NCBI GenBank assembly: GCA_037355855.1
Contig: CM074758.1
Span: 1,213,001 to 1,277,000, forward strand
Reading direction: 5' to 3'
Origin: Pseudo-nitzschia pungens
Lineage: Eukaryota; Bacillariophyta; Bacillariophyceae; Bacillariales; Bacillariaceae
DNA length: 64,000 nt
Part shown: piece after piece, positions 51,236 through 60,209 of the stretch
How the letters are laid out: each line of letters begins with the position of its first letter
Position numbering within the stretch: position 1 is the stretch's first letter
Notes under the pieces: model-generated
Told to the model about the DNA's origin: nothing
The model's input: only the letters and a program-made list of their open reading frames with translations
Database searches by the model: none
Translations under genes and position numbers: made by a program

Positions 51236-54200
51236 TCACTTTGGTTCTTCAGTACTCGAGGTTAATCCAAACTTCACCATGGCGTCTTTATATTCCTGTT
51301 GATATTGCTCATCCTCTGTATCGCGGATCCCCAATATGAGGTTCCGGAACTTCCGGAAGAGCCCTCCTTGAACTGGCTTGGTATAATAATCAGCGATCAT
51401 CTCCTTCGTTGGGCAATGACGGACCACAATCTCCTTTCTCTTGATTCGGTCTGTGATGAAGAAATACCGGATATGGATATGTTTCGAGCCCTTCCCACAC
51501 GATAGTCGCCCATTATTTGCCAGTAGTATTGCGGCCTCGTTATCCTGATACAGTACATCCTCGCTGCTGTTCCCACCTTGTGCCAATCGGAAATATCTGA
51601 ACCATATATGCTTTGGCAATCTTTCTCCCACTGCAACAACCTCTGTTTCAGTGGAACTTGTTGTATTGATCTTTGTCTTGGTCGACGATCCATAAATGGT
51701 TCCTCGTCCTCCTGTGACCATGACCCCAACATGTCCTCTCATATTCTCATGGACTGCATGTGCCCCATCGATATATAGCGAGATCTCCTTTCCATCATAT
51801 CGCAGAATCAGGGGCAGATGTTTTGTTCCTTGTAAGTACTTCATTAAGTGTTCAAGCTTCTTGTAGTCATGTTCATCTGGCCTTTGGACCCTCGTACATA
51901 GGAACGCTACCGCTGTCTGTAGATCTGGACGCGCTCTCTTTCCCAGGTACAGTGCTCTTGCTGTCATTGTGTGGAAGTAATCCTTCTCCTTCTGATTCAG
52001 CAATCGGACGCTGGCATCATCTTCCATTGCTGTCCGGAATAAATGTTCCGGTGCTGCTGTAGCCTTCTCCCCTATCATATCCTCATTGATATCATTTATT
52101 AGTTTCTGCACGTAGTCATACATGCTGATCTTGACCTCCCCCTTTGTCCGAAAGTCGATGGTCATTCCAAGGTACTCGTGTAGTTTACCTCTTACTTCTG
52201 TCATTGGGTCAGTCTTTCCGTATATTCCCTTTAGTTTATTTATGATGGCTGTCACCTCATCTGCGTCGACATGACTGACCTTCATGTCATCCACATGGAA
52301 GGCAATTGTCATCTGCTTTCCTCCTATCATTTTGTTCCATACACATGGGTCGTATGGATTCATTTCGAACCCCCATTCAGCGAGGTGACCAATGAGTTTC
52401 TTGTAGGATAATAGGGCTGCGTTTAGTGTGCCATATATGGCTTTGCTGCACTTGACAAATATCACCCATTTCCCTCTGGATTTCTGCAAATGTGGCTTCC
52501 ATCGATCCCTGTCCAGTTCCATTAGTGCTAGTGCCAGCTCCCCATCTACCCTTAGGATGAGCCGTCCCTCCATTGGTGTTTGTAGGAAATGTCCTGGTAG
52601 GTCCAGGGTTGCAACATCCCGTCCCTCGAACGCATCGATCATCAACAAATAGAATAGTCCTTCTGTTGATACGGTTGGAGATCGGGTGTCCTCTTTATTC
52701 ATCCAGATCCTCTGTTTCCTCCCATCAGCGCATGCACGTCCCTTCACACTTCCATCTCTCTTCCTTGTTAGAAATAGTAATATGGGTAGTGCTAATCGCT
52801 TGTCCTCATTTGATAGTGTCTTGTAGTCAATCTCTTCAAACACCTCCCGGGATAGCATCTGTTTCATTTCCTTGGCAGTTGCGGCTTTCCCTTCCTCACC
52901 GAACTCTCGTAGTCCTGCTTTTAACCCATACTGAGTCATGATATAGTGAGTCACCGCTCCACGACATTTCTCTGACGTTGTACCCAGGAAGGTCATTGCA
53001 CGTTCATAGTTGTATTGCTCGTTTCCAGATGTGACTAGTTTAACATTCTCCTTGAACTCGGTTGCCCTCTGCATATATTGGTATGCACTCCTGTGCTTTG
53101 TCTCTTGGGTCATCTTGTGGATAACCCCCTTGAAACGCTTATGCTCCTCGGTCATAACGTTTACATATGCGTCTTCATAACCCGGCCAGACATATGGTTG
53201 GACAGTCCGTCTTGGCCGTCCTTCGGAACTAGTGCTCTCTTCACTATCACTTTGATATTCCTGATCGGATCCGTCGGTTCCGGCACTTGCTCCATCAATG
53301 TCCTCCTCTTGGTTTTCTCCGTCCGAGTCCGACTGCTCACTGTCCGTTTCGAAAATGATTTCGATTTCGTCATCCACCACTCCTGTATTTTCGGTGGTGT
53401 TCCCTTTGGAGCTATCATGATCCACTCCTGTGCTTTCTTCATCTTCATCCTCAGATGTTGAATCGATTCTTTCGTCGATCCCTTTGCTAACGTCGGTGAC
53501 GTCACGGTCAGAGTCGATTGACGCGTCATCATTGTTGTCGTCTCCTTCGACTTCGTCTATGTCTGTCATTTGGTTATTGTCCCCATCTGTGAACACCAAT
53601 CCGATAGGGTTCTTGTTCCCCATTGCATTAACTTGGTCAATAACCTCATCCGGCATCGGTAGGGTGTGAAAGTCGGGTCTGTCTCTCTCGATTCTTCTTC
53701 CTGTTTTCAGGCTCATGAAGGTCATTCCTCCTTGTAAATTGTGCATAGGCCCCATGGCTATGGCCCCGAATGTCCTTGTTTTCAATGTATTGTCAGTTTC
53801 TCTTCTCACCTGGGCATATGTCCCGAAAGGTATAGTACAGTGTAGTTTGTAGTCTAGTTTCTTTCCGGTGACTATTGTCATCGGTGATAGGATTTTAGAT
53901 ACGCCCCCTTCCCATGATATGCCATTGATGTACACCATTACCCCGGCAATGAGCCCAATCACCATCCGGTTTGGTATTCGCTTAAAAGGGGTGTTATGGA
54001 AGGCGCATCTTGCTCTTTCTTTTATTACGCGAATGAATCGCTCCACCTCAGGCACATGTTCATCCTGTCCTGCGATGTTAAGTAGGATTCCTATGCCCGC
54101 GAGCTCATTATCTAAGCATTCAAACTGTTTATCACCCAGCATAAGCCCGATGTGGAACCCGCGTCGTTTATAGAATTTTTGTAGTTCCGCCAGGACCTTG

Positions 54201-56446
54201 AACATGGACTCTGCTGTCATATCTTCAATGGGATTGGCTGTCCCATAGTGGATGTGTTTGCTAATGGTCACCATGAATGGGATCCTGTTGATCTTCATTA
54301 TGTCAATGGACACCGTTAAATCGGTATAGTGATCCATTATTGTTCGTGGCAATCCGATTAATGCCGTCTTTATCTCTTTCCGTTTCGCCCGTACTGTTTT
54401 TCCTTGTAGTGCGGCGACTCGTGGTCCGAATATCGTGTTCATGATGGTCACATCTCTTGGTGTGAATGGGTTATTCAGTAGGGTGCCATTCTTGATTGCT
54501 CGGATCATGTCCCCGTTGCTCCAATTTGTTACATCCTGTAATTGCCTGACTGCTAAGGCTGTTTTATTATCTTTCCGGGAGAATTTTGCCTGGTTCCCTC
54601 GAACTGTTTCAACGCCAATTTCTTCCAACTTAATGTCAGTCTCGATGAATGATTGTGCTGACATTATTGCTTTGCTACTATCCCAGTAATACAGACCTTT
54701 CGGCGATGGCACAAATTTCCTTGTTACCCCTTTTGGGTTGGTGACGCGGAATGCATCCTCGATTCCATTATGGTATTCCACAATATACCCGGGCATGTTG
54801 GTCACTATATGGAATGATAAAATGTTGGCTATTCCATCGGGATAGTAGTAAACTTCACCGAAACCTGGTAGCTCTCCGACTTGGGTGATGATGGCTCTCC
54901 CGGCATTTGTATACAGATGCAGTGTTTTCGATGCGTTCCGGATGTTCTTGAGGAAGCGCTTATTGTAGAACACGTTTACACTTGAACAATTATCAATGAG
55001 GATCCATTTTGGATTCAATCTCTTTTTGCATTGGTTGAAGGCGTGTTTATTCTTCCCCCGTAGGTCTTCCACTAGAACCTCATCGACGTTATCATTCATG
55101 TAGAACTGTATGCCGTAGTCGTCACCGTCCAGTTCTGATTCCCATTCCTCCTCGTCGTTGTCTTCAGCTACTTCGGATTCGTTGTCTTCAGCGACTTCGG
55201 ACTCGATACCTTCCATTACATTGCACTGTCCGGATTCTCGCTTTGCCTTTGCTTGGTTGTAGGCCTTCCGGCGTTCATCTCGTGTCGGATCCCCGTTTTC
55301 CTTGGTTGTGTGTGGGCAATCAGACGCGATGCAGTCGTTTTCCCTGTCACAATTATGGCAAATGTAGTTTCCTTTTGGTCTCCATTTATTGGGCGTTGCT
55401 TGTTCCGTTTCCTCGTCATCATCATCGATTAGGAACTGATGGCCAGAGAACTTCCCACGGGAAGGTCTGGCTGTTCTGGTGACTTGATATAGTCTTGGGT
55501 TGAACTTGAAATCTTCAAGCTCGCTGTGTGCTTCCACCACGCTCTTGGGATATTCATCCCGGCCTTTCGTCATGGCGTTATGGCAATCTTGTTTATATAT
55601 TGCATACTTCCCATCATTTGAGTTCATGAAAAAGATAGTGGCCAATGCCCGGTCCCGTGCCGTTGCTCTCACCTCCTGTTTTGTTGCAGTTTTCAAGCTG
55701 CCCCATTTTGATTTGGTTGTTTTGTTTATTTTGATTGGTTCTTGTTTTACGGCGGCTCCTTGTGTACTCTCCGTCTTGATCTTGGGGTCTTCTGTCTCGT
55801 CCCCCGATTCTGTTTCTGCATCACATGATTCCATATCTATGTATCCCTTCTCTTTTAGGACATCTTGTATGTCCTCCATGTCATAGAATCGTGCTCCGGT
55901 CTTTTCAGCTACGTTGACCAGTACTTCGAACTTCTCCAGGTATTCCCCCAAATCCATGTCATCGGTCTGTCTAAAGTTATATACCTTCTTCTTGGTTAGG
56001 AACCTTTGGACGCGTCTGTTCCTTGTTGCATCACCTTGTTCGCATACCGTCTCGATGAGGGTTAGCAGTCCTGTTACTGATTTCGTGGCGTGCACTCTGG
56101 TATAGTCATCCTTGTGCGCCTTGATTTTGTTGTGCATTATGGGATCACATTGGTCCCAAAGCACCTTGTAGAGCTTGGTTAGGTTGTTTCTTGTTTTGTT
56201 CATGATATCCTTGTAGATCTTTAGATCCTGTTTGTAATTGTCTTTAGTGAATTCCCTTTTCAGTTCACTGAGTGCTTTCAATTCGTCTTCGGTTGGTTCA
56301 ATGGGCTCCTCCATTGTGACGATTGTGAGTGTTCTCATTTCCAGGCTTGTCTCTTCGTTCCCGCCATACGTCTTTGCTGCATAGTTGATGAACTTCTTCC
56401 TGGCGGTGATCCATTCCTTGGTATGGATTTGACTGTGGACAAACAC
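51236..56446 (-). CDS. Copia gag-pol polyprotein
   Basis: A ~1736-residue open frame. The N-terminal gag has a zinc-knuckle-like NYICHNCDRENDC. The protease active site is WILIDNCSSVNVFYN, with Asp followed by Asn-Cys-Ser-Ser rather than the usual Ser/Thr-Gly-Ala/Ser. Integrase has the D-D-E set (TVSIDIMK, MLGDKQFE, PEVERFIRVIKER). Reverse transcriptase shows VKGRACADGRKQR, DVATLDLP and the catalytic FHVDDMKVSH (HVDD in place of YVDD). RNase H shows LYIDGAHAV, STETEVVAV and LYQDNEAAILLANN, with the Copia ending KHIHIRYFFI...ADYYTKPVQGG. The frame's 5' limit is a GTG codon; no ATG precedes it in frame after a TGA, and the first ATG is at 56338, although sequence before it (HTKEWITARKKFINYA) looks like gag. 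The stop is 14 bp from the 3' LTR. Confidence 0.92.
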   Translation of the reverse strand: MFVHSQIHTKEWITARKKFINYAAKTYGGNEETSLEMRTLTIVTMEEPIEPTEDELKALSELKREFTKDNYKQDLKIYKDIMNKTRNNLTKLYKVLWDQCDPIMHNKIKAHKDDYTRVHATKSVTGLLTLIETVCEQGDATRNRRVQRFLTKKKVYNFRQTDDMDLGEYLEKFEVLVNVAEKTGARFYDMEDIQDVLKEKGYIDMESCDAETESGDETEDPKIKTESTQGAAVKQEPIKINKTTKSKWGSLKTATKQEVRATARDRALATIFFMNSNDGKYAIYKQDCHNAMTKGRDEYPKSVVEAHSELEDFKFNPRLYQVTRTARPSRGKFSGHQFLIDDDDEETEQATPNKWRPKGNYICHNCDRENDCIASDCPHTTKENGDPTRDERRKAYNQAKAKRESGQCNVMEGIESEVAEDNESEVAEDNDEEEWESELDGDDYGIQFYMNDNVDEVLVEDLRGKNKHAFNQCKKRLNPKWILIDNCSSVNVFYNKRFLKNIRNASKTLHLYTNAGRAIITQVGELPGFGEVYYYPDGIANILSFHIVTNMPGYIVEYHNGIEDAFRVTNPKGVTRKFVPSPKGLYYWDSSKAIMSAQSFIETDIKLEEIGVETVRGNQAKFSRKDNKTALAVRQLQDVTNWSNGDMIRAIKNGTLLNNPFTPRDVTIMNTIFGPRVAALQGKTVRAKRKEIKTALIGLPRTIMDHYTDLTVSIDIMKINRIPFMVTISKHIHYGTANPIEDMTAESMFKVLAELQKFYKRRGFHIGLMLGDKQFECLDNELAGIGILLNIAGQDEHVPEVERFIRVIKERARCAFHNTPFKRIPNRMVIGLIAGVMVYINGISWEGGVSKILSPMTIVTGKKLDYKLHCTIPFGTYAQVRRETDNTLKTRTFGAIAMGPMHNLQGGMTFMSLKTGRRIERDRPDFHTLPMPDEVIDQVNAMGNKNPIGLVFTDGDNNQMTDIDEVEGDDNNDDASIDSDRDVTDVSKGIDERIDSTSEDEDEESTGVDHDSSKGNTTENTGVVDDEIEIIFETDSEQSDSDGENQEEDIDGASAGTDGSDQEYQSDSEESTSSEGRPRRTVQPYVWPGYEDAYVNVMTEEHKRFKGVIHKMTQETKHRSAYQYMQRATEFKENVKLVTSGNEQYNYERAMTFLGTTSEKCRGAVTHYIMTQYGLKAGLREFGEEGKAATAKEMKQMLSREVFEEIDYKTLSNEDKRLALPILLFLTRKRDGSVKGRACADGRKQRIWMNKEDTRSPTVSTEGLFYLLMIDAFEGRDVATLDLPGHFLQTPMEGRLILRVDGELALALMELDRDRWKPHLQKSRGKWVIFVKCSKAIYGTLNAALLSYKKLIGHLAEWGFEMNPYDPCVWNKMIGGKQMTIAFHVDDMKVSHVDADEVTAIINKLKGIYGKTDPMTEVRGKLHEYLGMTIDFRTKGEVKISMYDYVQKLINDINEDMIGEKATAAPEHLFRTAMEDDASVRLLNQKEKDYFHTMTARALYLGKRARPDLQTAVAFLCTRVQRPDEHDYKKLEHLMKYLQGTKHLPLILRYDGKEISLYIDGAHAVHENMRGHVGVMVTGGRGTIYGSSTKTKINTTSSTETEVVAVGERLPKHIWFRYFRLAQGGNSSEDVLYQDNEAAILLANNGRLSCGKGSKHIHIRYFFITDRIKRKEIVVRHCPTKEMIADYYTKPVQGGLFRKFRNLILGIRDTEDEQYQQEYKDAMVKFGLTSSTEEPK

Positions 56447-56498
56447 ATAATCCTTGATTGATGGTGTTCCTCCTTTGAAGGATCAACCGGACCGGCGA

Positions 56499-56704
56499 TG
56501 TAACATAATGTAAATGTACTAATTGTATTAACGTAAAAAGTGAGGGGTTTCTAATCATACCTCTTGTGATGTGTTTCCGACATGTATTCAACTGACCAAT
56601 TTTTCATCTTTGTCTCTCCAAAAGACATTTGGCGAACCTTTCATTTGGCGAACCTCAACGGTCGTTTTTATTTTGTAAACCCTAACTCTAAATTTTCTCC
56701 AACA
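56499..56704 (-). repeat. 5' LTR of the Copia element (206 bp)
   Basis: Identical by eye to 51017-51222. It should hold the element's promoter; I see no canonical TATA box that I would call with confidence. Confidence 0.95.
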
Positions 56705-57686
56705 GTTGAAGCGTCGACACATCATATCGTGGTTCGGAAACCATGCTTGCCTCTCGCAACCTGTAAAGCATTTCTGGAAGTGTTCGTGTGCATACCGGTA
56801 GCTACCGGTAGTAAGGTTTACTACCTACAAGTACAGGTATCATGTTCTTTCGACTTTTTTGCAGGTACCGTATGATACTAATTCTTTTTCTACGTACAAG
56901 ATTAACGGTACTTGTACGAGTAAGGTTACCGGTACTCCGAACTTCAGATTGGAACGGGTTAAGCAAGCGAATGATCATTGGAACAGCGCGGCAACAACGA
57001 AGACGGCATACGGTTCCACTACCGTAGGGCAATGCAACTTCTGCGAGCCAGCAAACGAGCATCGTTGTTTCTTGTATTTCTTTCGGTTCTCACGGGAAAG
57101 TGAGCATTTGATGTACCATAAAAAAATATACGAATCAAAAGAAGCAGGAAAAAAATAGAGAGAAGAAAAGAATTTTATTTCGGCAGGAATGTCACGATTA
57201 TGGGACCCAAACGAGTGATAGATGATACTGTAGCAAGTAAGCAAACCTTAAATCTTACTCCTACCAAGTGGTATGTAATACGAAGTATGTAGTAGTAATA
57301 TTAGTTAGAAGTAGTAACTTACCGTAGACTGCACACCAATTTTTTGACAGGATGATGACATCTGCGGCCGACGGCTAGTATCTTGCGCCGCTCACCTTCC
57401 CCTCGAACGAGTGATACGGTACAGTAATTAAGATTACCGCACTGTAATTGTAATTTTACGCATGTCACGGCGAAACTTCGAACATCTTGGGTCCAAGGTT
57501 CATTATTGATAGTTGTTGTTGTTGTTGTTGTTGTGGTTCTTGACTCGAGGCGAGAACTGACGCAATCATCCGTTCCCGAGTTCTGAACAAATAATCTTCC
57601 AAACGAAGGTTGCATCACGCTCAGTCCCATAGAATCGAGCTATCGGCGCACAACGCCCATCCAATATATACTACGAAACCATCGAA
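56705..57686. other. Intergenic region and promoter of the TOM1-like gene
   Basis: Rich in palindromic words: TACCGGTAGCTACCGGTAGTAAGGTTTAC at 56795-56822 and GTAAGGTTACCGGTAC at ~56920-56935. A GTTGTT run lies at 57516-57533. CCAATATATACTACG at 57661-57675 is a good TATA-like element only ~20 bp before the ATG at 57687, suggesting either a very short 5' UTR or chance. Confidence 0.5.
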
Positions 57687-58781
57687 ATGGCGGAATTAGC
57701 ATTGAGATTACTAAGTGAGGTGGCCAACGCAACAAAATCGAAGGATCCCGATGTCGGTGTCGATGACGACAACGACGACGACGGCATCGATTCGGGAATC
57801 TTTGCCAAGACAGTCACTCCGACGGAAGCATGGATGGATCTTGTCTTTGGTGCCTCGTTCCTTGTCACTGCCGTCTTTGCGGCGAAACGAATGTCTTGGA
57901 CACGCCAAAATTCGGGGGCGGAAACGACCGTTGTGACCGCCTTTTACACCCTCATCTTTGTCACATCGATCCTCCGGGCCATTTGGTTCCTCATCCCGGC
58001 TACGGTGTGGACTCCCAGCTATACGCCCGTCGCAATTTATGCATTCGATACCGATCATCCGGCCTGGTTGGGAGCCTTCTTGTCCGAATTCGTCCTGACG
58101 ACGGGATCGCTCTCGCTGTTTAGCATCTTCATCCTCATCCTGGTCTACTGGGCCGACATTCTCAAAAAGTACTTCCATCCGGCCTCCCGTCGCGCGATAC
58201 CCATGGTTGTCTTTCTGGCATGGGTCTGTTTCCTGGTTGTGCTCGAGATTGGAAACATCACGGCTTTCTTTTTCCAGCTCTACACGACCGAGGGAATGAT
58301 ACTGTTCAATTCGCTTCTGCTTGCCATTGTCTCTTTTGTATGCGTTTATCAGATCACGGTGTTTTCCCATCGCTTCAAAACTGTTTTGAAAACGCTCGGT
58401 GCCATCAATCAAGTATCGACAGAAAGTCAGGTGACGCGAATCGTTTGGATCACAATGACGGGCAACCTTTTCTTCTTTACCCGTGCCTTCTTGGAGACCC
58501 TCTTTTGCTTCTACTTGTATGCCTACTGGAAGGAGGAACACACGGTAGCCCGATCCTTTTCGCATCCATTTTGGGACAAATTTGTTGGAGTCAAGTTCTT
58601 TTCGGAATTGGTCATCCTGTCGCTCATGCTATACATTTTGCAGTCTCGATTTGCCGGGGGGTCTTCTTCTTCTTCTGCCACTACCGTCGGCAGTGACAGC
58701 GATAGCCGGCCCACGGGGTACGTGTCTGTCCCGAATGCGGAGGCCGCGGCAACCGGCGGGGTTCAAGCGATGACCGTCTAA
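57687..58781 (+). CDS. Multi-pass membrane protein, THH1/TOM1/TOM3-like
   Basis: 364 aa from ATG 57687 (GAAATGG). About seven hydrophobic helices can be drawn: AWMDLVFGASFLVTAVFAA, VVTAFYTLIFVTSILRAIWF, FVLTTGSLSLFSIFILILVYW, IPMVVFLAWVCFLVVLEIG, ILFNSLLLAIVSFVCVYQI, IVWITMTGNLFFFTRAFLET and FSELVILSLMLYILQS. The spacing, the LRAIWF element after TM2 and the long second-third span with YWADI-like ending resemble the THH1/TOM1/TOM3 (DUF1084) family, seven-TM proteins of plants and protists. In plants TOM1/TOM3 are tonoplast proteins; their cell function is unclear. The acidic N-terminus (VDDDNDDDG) and Ser/Ala-rich C-terminus should be cytosolic or lumenal tails. Another seven-TM receptor-like family is possible. 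Intron-free. Confidence 0.65.
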   Translation: MAELALRLLSEVANATKSKDPDVGVDDDNDDDGIDSGIFAKTVTPTEAWMDLVFGASFLVTAVFAAKRMSWTRQNSGAETTVVTAFYTLIFVTSILRAIWFLIPATVWTPSYTPVAIYAFDTDHPAWLGAFLSEFVLTTGSLSLFSIFILILVYWADILKKYFHPASRRAIPMVVFLAWVCFLVVLEIGNITAFFFQLYTTEGMILFNSLLLAIVSFVCVYQITVFSHRFKTVLKTLGAINQVSTESQVTRIVWITMTGNLFFFTRAFLETLFCFYLYAYWKEEHTVARSFSHPFWDKFVGVKFFSELVILSLMLYILQSRFAGGSSSSSATTVGSDSDSRPTGYVSVPNAEAAATGGVQAMTV

Positions 58782-59714
58782 TGACGAGAGACCGTCGCAC
58801 ATGCCGTGCACCCATTCACGCAGTGTCTATGGTGATCGTTGGATTGGCGGTTTCTTTCTAAAGGATTGCCGGAGTCTTTGGTCGGAGAAGAGTCCGGGTA
58901 ACATGAATGGTAAGACGGAATGATTTCGAATTTATATAGCATGCTCATTGAAGTATTGCGTGTAGAGATTTTATAATACAGTAGTATGGGATAATGATAC
59001 AAATGATAGGCTTTTTTAAGAATAAGAAAATAGAATCAATGGAAGCACGAACAATACGATCATTGCACACGGAATGCGAGTTTAGGAACACCGAGCTATT
59101 CCAGAGTTCTCCACCTGCTCTGTTTCTCCATTGCTATGCACTCGCGCGCATTGTAGTCCCTGATCCAAAATTGGCTTTGTACTCTAATGGTGTCCGACGC
59201 AAAGGTCTCGATCCACTGAATGACGCTTCCCGAATCAATCAAAAGCATCCGATGGTGCTTTCTGCAAGTTTAGCGGGCAAGCACATATCTACGACCGGGG
59301 GGACAAATCCATGTGGGATGGGGCTCAACACAAAAACTGCCTGCCATGAAATATTGCAATGCACATGACAATCGATGCACTACCAGTTTGAATGCGAGAC
59401 CGTTTAGTGCAGCACTGTGTCTCCCTTTCTTTCGTCGCTTTGCTATTACCCGAGCAAGTGATGTGTCCTATCGGGTCAAGAAAGTATTGCGACCGCAATC
59501 CAAACGGTAAGGCGGTCACTTGAATCGTTCGATACCAAATGAGAAATCAAAAGGTGAAATACTGCGGTTTGCTCTTCAACCTCTGATCCATCATCGCTGA
59601 TCCATCATCGCAGATCCATCACTAACCCCCCTTGCTTCAAAAAGAAATGTGCCATTCGTTATTCGTATTCTGGCGTTCGTCTGAACCATCCTCTTTGGGC
59701 TTGGAATGCAATCG
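58782..59714. other. Intergenic region; one doubtful 124-aa frame
   Basis: Between the convergent TOM1-like and RING genes. An ATG-led frame at 58994-59368 (124 aa, plus) has no recognisable domain and ordinary composition; I give it about 0.2 chance of being real. A 14-bp tandem CTGATCCATCATCG, three copies, lies at 59583-59621. Otherwise nothing is seen. Confidence 0.4.
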
Positions 59715-60209
59715 CTACAAATCTTTTCGGCAGTAGGGGCAAGTCGCACTTGTTTGAATCCATAGTTTCAGGCATTGCGAATGGAACGTGTGCTGACAGG
59801 ATTCAACTACCGAGATCTCCTGGTCAATTTCAAAGGCCTGCAGGCATATCGAACACAACGGATTCTTCGACATCGGAGAGACAACCGTCGTGTCGTCTGT
59901 CTCTTTTAGGACCAAAGTGTCAACAGCGAGATCGTGGAGTTCTCTCGACTTGCATTTGGTCTCCAAAGGAATAGAATCGTACGCATATTCGATTTGTGCC
60001 GATGCGAACAACGGCAGAATCAGCGTTTGTACCAATGCAAGGAAACCCAAAACACTTAGTCCGAACACCATTTCGATTCCGGGAACGCCATAGACTGACA
60101 TAATTGCTAGACAAAACGACGCGAGTCCCCCAAATATCCCGACCAGTATGAGAGATCCATAGAATTGGTAACAGAATTCGATGGGTATGAATCCATGGGA
60201 GAAATGCAT
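59715..60209 (-). CDS. Small membrane RING-H2 E3 ligase (ATL-like)
   Basis: 164 aa from ATG 60209. Two adjacent hydrophobic helices (SLILVGIFGGLASFCLAIM and MVFGLSVLGFLALVQTLIL) are followed by a short linker and a C-terminal RING-H2: CSICLQAFEIDQEISVV, CQHTFHSQCLKLW and CPYCRKDL, with the full C3H2C3 set (C-x2-C, C-x-H-x2-H-x2-C, C-x2-C). Membrane RING-H2 proteins of this build act as E3 ubiquitin ligases at endomembranes; substrates are unknown. The W in LKLWIQ is the conserved E2-binding position. The ring ends two residues before the stop, so there is no extension. It converges on the TOM1-like gene. Confidence 0.85.
   Translation of the reverse strand: MHFSHGFIPIEFCYQFYGSLILVGIFGGLASFCLAIMSVYGVPGIEMVFGLSVLGFLALVQTLILPLFASAQIEYAYDSIPLETKCKSRELHDLAVDTLVLKETDDTTVVSPMSKNPLCSICLQAFEIDQEISVVESCQHTFHSQCLKLWIQTSATCPYCRKDL

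Larger units (their letters stand above)
51017..56704 (-). mobile_element. Intact Copia-type LTR retrotransposon (CoDi-like), 5.7 kb
   Basis: The element is bounded by two 206-bp LTRs that I read as identical (TG...CA ends), enclosing one uninterrupted gag-pol frame on the minus strand. Domain order is gag, protease, integrase, reverse transcriptase, RNase H, which defines Ty1/copia. Identical LTRs and an open frame point to recent insertion. The expected 5-bp target duplication is not seen: left flank ends TCCGA, right flank starts GTTGA. After the 5' LTR (minus strand) comes TCGCCGGTCCGGTTGATCC, the primer-binding position; I cannot name the tRNA. The polypurine position before the 3' LTR reads CCACAGGAGTG and overlaps the end of the gene by a few bases. 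Confidence 0.93.

Noticed and set aside
58994..59368. ATG-led 124-aa frame on the plus strand
   Set aside because: No domain, signal or repeat, and no context; could arise by chance. Kept only as a remark in the intergenic entry.
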